Assembly: GCA_025175895.1 (NCBI GenBank)
Contig: CM045998.1
Span: forward strand, 18,895,153 to 18,959,152
Reading direction: 5' to 3'
Length of the DNA: 64,000 nt
From: Wurfbainia villosa
Taxonomy: Eukaryota; Streptophyta; Magnoliopsida; Zingiberales; Zingiberaceae
The position numbers and the translations under genes are program-made. The notes beneath the pieces are model-generated. The model was not told the origin of the DNA. It searched no databases and saw nothing but the letters and a program-made list of their open reading frames with translations. Shown here piece after piece: positions 1 through 10,257 of the stretch (position 1 is its first letter; every line of letters starts with the position of its first letter).

Positions 1-2066
1 CATGTCACTACAATATCAACACACTAGTCATAAATCAATCCTAGAGTATACACAAGTGACCTATAGCTGATCTAAATAGATCCTCTATCCACAATGAAGG
101 ATATTCATTTCCTTCTACAACTATCTCATTCCATCATCGATAATCGATGCATAATCTCAAAGGTCCATCTCTCTTTTAACAAAGAGTTACGGATCTTCTC
201 AAGAAAATACTGGGACAGATAAATATCTCATCCAAAACCTCCTATAATCGGAACGTAGGTTCTTCCAATTCCCATAGTGTTAAGCAACACTGTTACCAAC
301 AAAATTATCTCCTGGAAAAATCATCATTCTAACAAATACCTCCCAGGCATCATCAACCTTGCCAACTTTGAAAAACCGATCGATGACAGTATCAAAGCAA
401 CTCAATTTGGCTCACAGCCAATTGAATGACATTGCCTTGAGTACATTACGAGCTTCAACCACTTTGTGTGCTTTACACCAACCCTCAGCCAACACACCAT
501 AAGTAAAAACATTTGACTCGTAAAATATCATTACCTCAGTACCAATAAAATTGTCACCCAGTATGAGGTCTTCAATATCGACACTATCTCCGCAATCATT
601 CCGATTGTCTACTCCACTTGCCTATGCAGCGGCAAGCCTAGGAGTTCATTGGGAAATACATCCGAATGCTCTCGGATTATATGCACATTCGAGAGACATA
701 CCATACCATAATTTCACAATTTAACCATCTATAAGGTTATGTCTACCGTTAAGGTATGTCTATCAAAGTCTAAGGGCATCCCTTGACTTCTTAATTGTTA
801 GTCAACATCTCACCCGATGGTAGAGATACCACCGACCCACAAGTCGATGTATAGTAACCCTTCTAATCCGAACTAAGAATGTTCTAGTCAAAGATACCTG
901 TAAACTACAAGTATCTCTCAATATATTAACCCAGAGGGTAAACTAAAGTAATACCCTGAACGATCAACTATTTGTCGATCCGATCCCAAGGCTCCACGTA
1001 GGTCTCGACCTTTCCCCGAAGAGAACGGAATAAGATCCAACAGTCCGCGACAAAGCGATCGCATTTCTACGACGAATGACCCGGGGATCTTCCTGGATCG
1101 TCTGGTCCCCTCACTTAATCCTACGAGCTACAACTGTAGAATACAGAATAGATACGACCATCGTCGTATACTCTCTCCTTTGTACAAAGTCAATCCACGT
1201 CTAGGGGGTAACAATTGTTGTCTGCATGAGTCTTCCATGATTGAAAAGTAGCTCATGGCCTATGACTCCAATCTTGCTCCTTTTATCCATCATTTGGAGG
1301 CTTCTAATTCTAATAATTTGACCTGCAATATCTGCATCAACAATAGCCTACACGCCTTGTCCATTACCCAACAGGTAATGATCTGACTCGCATAATTAGT
1401 GAAAATCCCTAAGACTGTAGTCTTTGATTTGACTTGTCCCTTGCTTTCCGACTCGGTATCAGTCGACTCTCAAAGGAAATTCACCTTTTCAACATAGGTT
1501 TAAGACTCACGGACTTAACAGTTCATGCACGTGGTCAACTCAAACAACGATTACGAATAGTAACCAACACACTACATGTTATTTCCTGTTATAAACACTA
1601 AACGCATAGCCAACCTAACCGGGAGTATAAAGACTAAAGGCAACTCCGGCTGGTCGCCTTAGTGGGCGACCCCTACTATGAGTCTGCACTTGTGTCATAA
1701 CTCTATAGACCTTTCTGGCAACTCTATTGTCAGAGATCTCAATGTCCTCTTGCGTGGCTGTCCTACACCACTTCTCGGCACGAGCGCACGCCCACCTCGT
1801 TTCATATTTGCTATATTATTACCCACGTATCACTATAAATAGAAAAAAAATCAAAATTTCACCTGTTATCCATTTGGAGATGTGCTTTCACTGCCAAGTC
1901 CCCAATGCAATCTTGTCGAAATATGACTCCAAAATGTCCGAAATGCCAAATCGACGGAAATCCATAAAAATCCAAAAATTCACAAGTTGACCTGCCAAAT
2001 GTGGCGAACTCCGAAAACCCAAAAATCCCTTGGGAACTCGAAACCTGTCTCTGATACCAAATAAAT
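1..2066 (-). mobile_element. Interior of Ty3/gypsy-like element (partial, degenerate)
   Basis: Read on the minus strand this is the 5' part of the interior of an LTR element, cut by the window edge. Its left end matches, in reverse, the interior at about 33230-33360 and, in the same orientation, the interior at about 53420-53540. The right end (2048-2059) is a primer-site match next to an LTR terminus at 2067. No open frame of useful length survives on the minus strand, so coding content is lost or was never present. Assignment to Ty3/gypsy is an inference from the RGRPPR-type gag remnant seen in the plus-strand relative at 30836. Confidence 0.75.
2048..2059 (-). other. Primer binding site, leftmost gypsy-like element
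   Basis: The complement of this site matches 11 of 12 bases of TGGTATCAGAGC, the usual plant initiator-Met tRNA primer site. It lies 7 bases from the LTR terminus at 2067, which fixes the element as minus-strand and 2067 as the inner edge of its 5' LTR. Confidence 0.75.
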
Positions 2067-3939
2067 TGTCACTCCCCAAGAGGGGTACATGTTCGACAAA
2101 AATCGGACAGCACCTCCTTTGTACTACGGACAATTGAAACCGGTATACAAGGCCTACACGACCCACTATACATCGGCCAACACGGCCGAAACATCAAATA
2201 CCACAATACATATAACATAAGGCCTCAGGCCAACATCCAAAGTAACTAAAAATGTCTAGACTTACCCCTTCTGCCATCTTATCAGGAATACGCAATCACA
2301 CATACAACCAAAAAACATATCGAACAAAAGTCCATAAATACATATCAAGTACCACCAAAACACCCACAAGTATAAAATACTACAAGTTTAAAACATAGAA
2401 TACTAGTGGTAAAAATACGGAAGCGTGAAATCAAAAATACGGAGGCGTCAGATCAGGGGACTGGCGACTGGACCCTCCGGAAGACTTAATCCTGAAATAG
2501 AATAGATATCAACGGTGTGAGTAAAACTCAGTGAATATCTAATAGTAATGCATAGTAAACTATAAGTAGCAATAATAATCATGTCAGTACAGTCTCCTAA
2601 TCAATAATAGAAAATGCAAGGAAGAAATGCGGAAAGACTGTACTTACCTGATTCTCCTATCCGGACATAGGAGTGTAAGCCATACTAGCAGAAGTAAGGT
2701 TGTCAGACCAAATACATGATGTATCCTGTATGCATGTTAATCATATGCAACAACCAAGGAAGCAATCAAAATGCATATAGTAAAAACTTATGCACATGAT
2801 GCAATCACCTGTGTCACCCCTGACGCTAGTCAAGCCACCAACATGTCATGTGTGTCGGCCGAGTGGGTAGGGTTGTGACAACTGTACACTCTGCCATCAC
2901 CACACCTATGTGACCGAGTGGACAGGATGCTGGCGGAGTATCACCCTCCTACCCCATGTATGTATATGGGGGATAATCACCTCGTCTCATGACAAAGGAG
3001 GGACCCTTGTCTGCTACCACGTCGCAATACAAATTACTTGAGCGACCATCGTGGAGCCTTGACAGAGCAACTACACACCTAACTGAAATACCACTAACCC
3101 ATGAGTAGTTGTGTGTAGATAATGTGATTGACGATGGGCTCAACTACCAAGTATTATCACCTCCTACCGAGGAGCCGACGATCGCCAATCATGCAATAAT
3201 GCAAGATGGTGCATGTCACTAATGCACGATACACCTATCAATCCATGGCTACCTATGGTATGTACCAATAGGAGGTCATATCAAATAACCTAAGTACATA
3301 AGTCTATGTACACATGCAAGTTATATTCATTATTCATCCAATGCCCAATATGTAAGGTACTCTAGTGCTAAATAAACAAATGACAAGTATCAAAATGATA
3401 AAGCATAATATAATAGGCATATGTAAGACTACAACACGTACTAGGTAGTGACATACCAGGGCAGTTAACAAGCATAGAAAACTACTATTAGCTATAGTAC
3501 ACCATGCATCACAAGATGACAATATCTAAAAGAAGATGAGTCAAAGATACCTGCCTGCTATGAAGAATACCAACTGTCTTTATGCCCGTGGACCTATCTC
3601 GTGATCGAAACCTGCATAAAACATGATTACCATCAAATCCAAGCACATGACAACGTGCTAAATTACTACTATATAGTTTCTATATTCGCATCCTTTTATC
3701 GAATACAAATTAGAACCCCTCTACTGACCCCCCAACTTGTATATTTAATACATTCACACCACGAAACCCAAAATAGGTGACTTAACTACTTAATCCATCG
3801 AATCCACCATCCACAGGTCGGATCCAATCCAAAATAACTACATTACCGATCAAAACACATCTAAACCATTCACAGCTCACTTAACCTTCACTCAGCTGCA
3901 AATAGCTCATCTACGGCTCACACACTCACCTTCACAGCT
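2067..3939 (-). repeat. 5' LTR of leftmost gypsy-like element (interrupted)
   Basis: It begins TGTCACTCCCC (minus-strand LTR end GGGGAGTGACA). Its blocks match the other gypsy-like LTRs: the 'LTR-end' block at 2070-2260, the ACTCGG/GTGGCCGAG-rich block at 2810-3190, and the AT-rich tail. It stops at 3940, where a new LTR terminus TGTCACGCCCC begins, so the far end of this LTR is displaced or lost. Confidence 0.7.
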
Positions 3940-4409
3940 GTCACGCCCCGAGAGCATGCCGAGCCGAAAATCAAATGGACGTTATCTCCCCTGTACGTGG
4001 CAACATTTTGGGTTAATACAAGGCTCGTAGGCCCACAATAACAACATAACATATAAAGTAAATACAACAACTACTCAAATCACAGCGGAAACATAATACA
4101 ACAAGCTACACACATGCATACCGGTATGACTAACACATCACAACAACACGAAACCTCGACAAAATCTGAATCTACAACATAGTACATTACGAAAAATCCA
4201 AATACATAACACAATGTACGGAATGCCCAAAACAAACACGGGAGCCTCGAAGGTGAGATGAGATGTCAGCCAACGGTGCTCCAAGCCGTCACGAAGTCTT
4301 CTACCTGTTACCTGGGCGACATAAAAACCCAGGGCCTGAGAATCCAAGACTCGACCCAAAACAACATTGCATGGCATCGCAGAACCTAGGGCTCTAATAC
4401 CACTAAAGT
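3940..4409 (-). mobile_element. Collapsed LTR head plus primer-site remnant
   Basis: 3940-4333 duplicates 4410-4806 closely: same TGTCACGCCCCGAGAG start, same order of blocks, ending in the shared AAACCCAG. From 4334 the sequence switches to interior sequence that ends in a primer site (4391-4402, GCTCTAATACCA), directly followed by a full LTR start at 4410. This is the expected product of a deletion running from within the 3' LTR to just inside the primer site of one minus-strand element. Confidence 0.75.
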
Positions 4410-5253
4410 TGTCACGCCCCGAGAGCATGCCGAGCCGAAAATCAAACGGACAGCATCTCCCCTGTATGTGGCAATATTTCGGGTTAATACAAGGCCCGTA
4501 GGCCCACAATAACAACATAACATATAAAGTAAATACAACAACTACTCAAAGCACATCGGAAACATAATACAACAAGCTACACACATGCATACCGGTATGA
4601 CTAACACATCACAACAACACGAAACCTCGACAAAATCCAAATCTATAACATAGTACATTACGAAAACTCCAAATACATAACACAATGTACGGAAAGCCCA
4701 AAACAAATATGGGAGCCTCGGAGGTCAGATGAGATGTCAACCAGCGGTGCTCCAAGCCGTCACGAAGTCTTCTACCTGTTACCTGGGTAACAGAAAAACC
4801 CAGAGTTCGTGGTGGTGGCGAGTAAAACTCAGTAGGTAATAGAAAACATGTATATATATAATATCACATGTATTTCAACAACATAATCTATAGGTACAAC
4901 AGGTATATCAGTCTAGTATATAAATACAAGCATATACCGTCTAACCAAATGAACAACGTAAAATGCAGACATACCTGAAGTCTGCTACACTACTCTGATC
5001 CGAACATATATCCAACATATATATATAACAGGAAGAGTAATACCAACTCATAATCTACTCATGCTACAGGTCAAAGTATCTAATGGTCTGTCCAACACAT
5101 ACCAGTATCCGACACAACTGTATAACATATGCAAGAAGCATGCATGAATATGATGTACAATTAAATGCAGCAAGCATAATACAATCAAATGCAACATCAC
5201 AATAAGCATATATATATATACTGCATCTATATATGTATACTAATCACAATCAT

Positions 5254-5255
<2 letters not shown>

Positions 5256-5296
<41 letters not shown>
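5256..5296. repeat. (TA)n microsatellite
   Basis: An uninterrupted alternating TA tract of about 41 bases, with shorter TA runs on both sides (5207-5220 and 5300-5320). Confidence 0.95.
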
Positions 5297-5299
<3 letters not shown>

Positions 5300-5811
5300 G
5301 CATATATGTATATATATGGCAATATGCAAAAATGCCATAAGTCGACAATGCAGCATGCATGGTCATGTCGGCTCACCCTAAAGCTACCACGCCCCCAGTG
5401 TGGCCTCGGTGGCTCGAGCATGACAATTGTCCCAACTCAACACCAACCACTACTCTCGAGTGGCTGAGTGGGCAGTATGATCGAGTATCATATAAGCGTA
5501 AAGAGTAAGCTACACGATGGGGGTCCCTGCTGTTGGCCACTCCGATAGTCACTATCTATGAGTGGTTGAGTGCCACACACGTAGGACTATGACACGCAAA
5601 TCCAACTACCACCATCTATAGTGGTAGAGTGACTCCACTATAGAGTAACTCCACTATAGGACAAATCCAACTGCCCTCACACCGATTACTCCTCCTATGA
5701 GTAACCGTGGAGGCAAGATGACTGACAACCCTCTCAACCACAAGGGAGACCTGGTCACCAGCGTGCATGCAAATGACATGAATGCAATGTCTCACATACA
5801 GACATCCACCA

Positions 5812-6020
5812 TAGACTCTCTATTCTACAGAAAGTCATACTAGTCAGATCAACGCACTCTCTATCCTGCAGAGAGTCGTACTCAACTGATCATAACACTC
5901 TCTATCCTGTAGAGAGTCATACCAATCTAATCGACACACTCTCTATCCTGTAGAGAGTCATACTCAACTAATGGATGCACTTTCTATCCTGTAAAGAGTC
6001 GTACTCATCCGATTGTAACA
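5812..6020. repeat. Tandem repeat of about 41 bp, five copies, hairpin in each
   Basis: Five consecutive units each carry an inverted repeat of the form ACTCTCTA-TCCTG-TAGAGAGT, followed by a variable spacer with GTCRTACTCAN. Related LTRs at 49350-49445 and 57450-57545 carry only one or two such units, so the array has expanded in this copy. Confidence 0.85.
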
Positions 6021-6145
6021 AGCTAGGACCACCGGTCCGTAGCAACACACTAAGTATCATTCCCCTGACCATTTACACAATACATGGTCGGTGGTAACAT
6101 GAAACCTAAGGGTATTAGAATTAACCCTATGTTCAAAATATTACC

Positions 6146-7006
6146 TGTTGGTGCAATCGGCCCAGGTCACGATTGACCAGACTCGAGTTTGACTCGAGTG
6201 ATGTTTTGATGTTTGACAAAGGGATTTGACAAAGTGGTTTGGCATTGATGTTTGACATTAATGTCGGTTAATATGTTGGGGAGATTGTTGGAGCAATCGA
6301 CCCGGGTCATGTTTGACCGGACTCGAGTTTGACTCGAGGAAGACCTTAATGGTTGACTAGGGTTGACCATGTGATTTTGGAAAGTCCAAGCATGGGTCTT
6401 GACAAGGTAAAGTCCAAGTCATGGGTACTTGGCATGGAAAGTCCAAGTGGGACACTTGGCAATTGGGAAGGTCCAAGTCTTGTGTACTTGGCATGAGAAG
6501 TCCAAGCATGGGTCTTGGCAAATGAGAAGTCCAAGCATGGGTCTTGGAAAATGGAAAGTCCAAGCATGGGTCTTGGCATGGAAAGTCCAACATGGGTTGG
6601 CAAGGGAAAGTCCAAGCTTGAGTCTTGGCATTTGGAAGTCCAAGGGGATTGATATTGGCAGCGTAAAGTCTAAGCGGAGTCTTGGCGGCGTAAGTCCAAT
6701 GTGCCTTGGCGGTGTAGACACCGTTAGCATGACATAGCCGAGGGAAGCACCTGGAGGCTAGCGCGATGGATGAACAAGTCATGGATGACTTGGAGGGATC
6801 CGAGAGGCGTGAGGCTGATGGAGGTGGCTAGAAGGCTTAGGTCTAGACTAAGGGTGGTCTAGCAAGTATGGGGACACCATACTTGGGTTAAAACCTCATT
6901 GTTGAGGTTGACAGTCGACTGCTGGGTTGGATCAGTCGTTTGGGCTTCATTTGTAGGCAAACAGAGGTGAGGCACGCTCGACTAGCGCCTCGACTAGAGG
7001 CCAATC
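6146..7006 (+). repeat. Outer Copia 5' LTR, first half
   Basis: Matches 18318-19170 in order and content: LTR start, second LTR-like start at 6286, hairpin array, then the block ending GAGGCCAATC. It is cut at 7006 by the inner element (duplication CAATC, 7002-7006) and resumes after 13674. Confidence 0.92.
6380..6715 (+). repeat. Hairpin array AAGTCCAAG-n-CTTGGCA in LTR
   Basis: About ten consecutive units of 25-36 bp, each with CCAAG and CTTGG arms around a short loop, usually CATGGGT or similar. The open frames across this array on both strands (Leu-Gly-Leu-Ser or His-Ala-Trp-Thr-type repeats) are by-products of the repeat. Confidence 0.9.
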
Positions 7007-7214
7007 TGTTGGTGCAATCGGCCCAGGTCACGATTGACCAGGACTCGAGTTTGACTCGAGTGATGTTTTGATGTTTGACAAAGTATGTTTGACATAGGAT
7101 TGGCATTGATGTTTGACATTAATGTCGGTTAATATGTTGGGGAGATTGTTTATACAATCGACCCAGGTTATAATTGACTTGATGGTTGACCAGGGTTGAC
7201 CATGTGATTATGGG

Positions 7215-7513
7215 AAAGTCCAAGCATGGGTCTTGGCAAGGTAAAGTCCAAGTCATGGGTACTTGGCAATGGAAAGTCCAAGTCATGGGTACTTGGCATT
7301 GAAAGTCCAAGTGGGACACTTGGCATTTGGAAAAGTCCAACATGAGTTGGCAAGGGAAAGTCCAAGCATGGGTCTTGGCAATTGAGAAGTCCAACATGTG
7401 TTGGCAAGGGAAAGTCCAAGCTTGAGTCTTGGCACTTGAAGTCCAAGGGGATTGATATTGGCGGCGTAAAGTCCAAGCGGAGTCTTGGCAGCGTAAGTCC
7501 AATGTGCCTTGGC
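7215..7513 (+). repeat. Hairpin array in inner 5' LTR
   Basis: Same CCAAG/CTTGG hairpin units as at 6380-6715, about nine copies with slightly different order, including units with GTCATGGGTA and GTGGGACA loops. Confidence 0.9.
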
Positions 7514-7963
7514 GGTGAACACACCGTTAGCATGACATAGCCGATGGAAGCACCGGGAAGCTAGCGCGATGGATGAACAAGTCATGGATGACTTGGAGGG
7601 ATCCGAGAGGCGTGAGGCTGATGGAGGTTGCTAGAAGGCTTAGGTCTAGGCTAAGGGTGGTCTAGCAAGTATGGGGACACCATATTTGGGTTAAAACCTC
7701 ATTCTAGGATGCTCAGCGATTGTGATGGCGATGATCGCCATGGATGGCGGCGATGCGATTGTCTCGGCGAAATGCGACGCCCGTAGCCGTTGAAGGCGTC
7801 GACTACGGGCGTTGGCAGTCGACTGCCAATGTTGGCAGTCGGCTGCCAAGAGATCCGTTGGAGTTTTTCCAGCGTGGATCGAGCCGTTGTCTCACGACAA
7901 CGATATGGCATCGAATCGTGGACTTATGGCGATGACCGATGGGCGAAAATCCACCGACGCAGT

Positions 7964-7971
7964 TATAAAAG
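7964..7971 (+). promoter_or_regulatory. Likely TATA box of Copia LTR
   Basis: TATAAAAG sits in a conserved LTR context (GACGCAGT before, GCGGCT after). The same site is kept in the 3' LTR at 13179-13186 and in variant form (GGATAAA(A)GGAGCTCG) in the outer LTRs near 14118 and 19625. Transcription would start in the following 30-40 bases, which would place the U3/R border near 8000; this is inference. Confidence 0.6.
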
Positions 7972-8450
7972 CGGCTGGAAGGAGGGATTCGATTTTCTTG
8001 GCGAAATTGAAGGAAGTTGGTGCTTTCGGTCCTTCAAAGCTTAGTTCAAGGCAATCAAAGATCAAGCAATCCAAAGTTCTTGTAAAGTTGTTTTTCCTTT
8101 ACTTGCATTGTATTTCTTACTTGTATTTGCTTGCATCTTGTAGATTATTGTTGTAATCTTTTGTACGAGGTTTCTCCACCTCCGACTTGTGTCGAGAAGG
8201 AGTATTTGTGATTAGTGAGTGCGTGTGCATCACTAGGGCTCTTTAGAGCTCGACCCGTGGAGTAGGAACCATTCGGTTCCGAACCACGTTATATGTTTGT
8301 GTTCGTGTGATTGCTTTTCGTTATTGCTTTTATTATATATATTCTGCTGCGCACTAACGTAATTGTAGACACGAACGCGATCGATTTCCATCTTCGTACG
8401 ATCGACGCTATTCACCCCCCCCCCTCTAGCGACGTCGAATCTCCAACAAG

Positions 8451-8462
8451 TGGTATCAGAGC
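8451..8462 (+). other. Primer binding site, inner Copia
   Basis: TGGTATCAGAGC, a full 12-base match to the usual initiator-Met tRNA primer site, two bases after the LTR end. Confidence 0.92.
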
Positions 8463-8513
8463 CCGGGGCTCTTCTACGGACTAACCGCCGGGAGCTAAAA
8501 GGCTAGAGGGAAG

Positions 8514-10257
8514 ATGGAATTCCAAGACAAGCTTGGATGGGACATTAACACACCGGTGCCCTACACCCTATACGGACGAGAAGGATTCAATTCTTGGAAG
8601 GGAAGAATTGAGGATTTTATTATGATGAGAGATTTTGAGGAATGGTCCATTTTGATGGATGGATTTGAATATCCAAGAGGACCAAGAGGTGGATTCCTCA
8701 AAAAGAAGAGGTGGACCGAAGAGCAAATTCAAGCATCCGAGAAAAATGATAAGGTGATAAAATTTTTAATTGATTTAATACCTAACAATATCTTGTGTAT
8801 GTTAGGTAATTATGTAGATGCTAAAGAGTTATGGAGCCAAGTGGCAAAGCTCCATGAAAATTCATCATCGGTTCAAGAAGAAGAAGAAGAGGAGTTTTCA
8901 CCATCAATTCAAGAAGATAAGGAGGGTGAAGAAGAGATCATCCTCACAAGGAAGTGAGGATTGGAGGTTGATAGGGAATCAACATCCGGATCGGAAGATG
9001 TGGAGGAAGTGGAAGAAGCATCCACCTCAAGGATTGAGGGGAGGAGAGAACTTCCATACCGAGCAACAAGAAGAAGCTTCAACATCCAATCAAGATGAGG
9101 AAGCTCAAAATACAACTCCGGCACCTACCACGAACTAGGTAACTCAAACACATCAAACTCAAATAAAAATAATATTATGTGTTTTGAGTGTAGGGAATTT
9201 GGACATTACAAGAGAAAATGCCTAAAGAAGATTAGGAAAGCTCCACCGGCTCCAAAAGTTAAGGATGCGGTTCCCAAATATCAAGAGCAAGGAGCATATC
9301 ATATGCTTCAAGTGCCGACAATAGGGACACTACTGAGTCAATGCAAGAAAGGGGAGAAAAAGCCCAAAATGGAGCATCACATGTAGGGAGCTAAGGCAAA
9401 CCCTAGGGTAACTTCTAATTTTGCTCCTTCTTCAATTTATAAGCAAAAGCATGCTAGGGATTTCAATTCACTTGCAATTTATGAAAAGCATGCTAATAGG
9501 AACAAGTATTTTTGCTTAGGAGCTAAGAATGTCTACTTAGATAATAGGGAGAAATTTGGGACTAATGTCCCTAAAAACAATTTATCTAAGGATAAACCTA
9601 GGTCAAATAACACTAGACCAATGTTACCTAGGGAGACCATTAGAAAGGTGCAAGAGCACCTAGGGTTCAATCCTAAGTGGACTAGGCATATGCCTAGAAA
9701 GTCCCATGCCCATGATTTAAATCAAAATTCTAAAATTGGGCAATTAGAATTAGAAAACCAAGCCTTGAGGTCAAGGCTCGAGAAATTGGAAAAGACCCTC
9801 AAAATTATGCAAAATCAAATGCAAGGGTCTATTGGTCAAACTCCTAGGTCAAAATCTCAAAGTCAGCATTTAGGACCTAAGAGTCAAAAGTCAACCAAAG
9901 GCAAACAGGTTTGGGTCACAAACCTAAGCCTAAGGTGGCTTACCATAGTGTTCCATTTGACTATGGAACACAAACTAGGTCTAGGAAGACCAAGGTCAAT
10001 AGGAAGTCATCCCTAGAGTTGACCAAAGGGTGTGCCTAGTGGCTAGGGTTTCTAGGAAACCTAAGGTGGCCACTAAGAAGGTTGTTAGGGAGGCAATCCC
10101 TAAGGTTAACCTAGGCAAGACCCAAATGACCAAGGCTAATAAGCCTAGGAAGGTCATTAGGAAGGTATCTAGGGAAGTTATCCCTAAGGAATACCTAAGT
10201 AACCCTAGGAGTTCAAATCGTTTTTGGGTTCCTAAGAGCGTGATTGATTCACGCTAA
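8514..10257 (+). pseudogene. gag: Copia gag (inner element), broken
   Basis: Starts at the ATG 66 bases after the LTR end (MEFQDKLGWDINTPV). The first 120 residues match the outer and third copies and resemble a plant Copia (UBN2-like) capsid domain. Then come an acidic Glu-rich linker, one intact CCHC knuckle (CFECREFGHYKRKC, near 9180), a coiled coil near 9730-9810 (LELENQALRSRLEKLEKTL) and a basic C-terminus ending FWVPKSVIDSR. Breaks: TGA at 8955-8957, further stops around 9110-9140 and 9384, and a net frame change between 10016 and 10030. The second knuckle is destroyed by a local frame change near 9300. Gag would form the capsid and bind RNA; this copy cannot make it whole. Confidence 0.88.

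Larger units (their letters stand above)
4410..6145 (-). repeat. Gypsy-like LTR, first part (interrupted by Copia at 6146)
   Basis: The LTR begins with TGTCACGCCCC next to a primer site, so on the minus strand it is a 5' LTR. Block order matches the complete LTR pair at 47850-52086 and 55941-59787. It contains a TA microsatellite and a five-copy hairpin tandem repeat, and stops at TTACC (6141-6145), the target duplication of the Copia insertion. The LTR continues at 20128. Confidence 0.8.
7007..8448 (+). repeat. Inner Copia 5' LTR
   Basis: Starts TGTTGGTGCAATCGG and ends CTCCAACA, directly before the primer site. In order it holds a second LTR-like start (near 7147), a hairpin array (7215-7513), a variable GTCGAC-rich block (7690-7850), a TATA box (7964-7971) and a C tract near 8415. 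Confidence 0.93.

Noticed and set aside
5189..5467. Tyr/Ile repeat peptide frames at 5189-5467
   Set aside because: Translation of a TA microsatellite.
6346..6782. Antisense and sense open frames of 89-141 codons over LTR arrays (also 7119-7585, 12171-12707, 18518-18954, 26637-27231)
   Set aside because: They run over the CCAAG/CTTGG hairpin arrays in several frames at once, with the same short peptide repeats; this is what a repeat with unit length near a multiple of three gives, not a gene.
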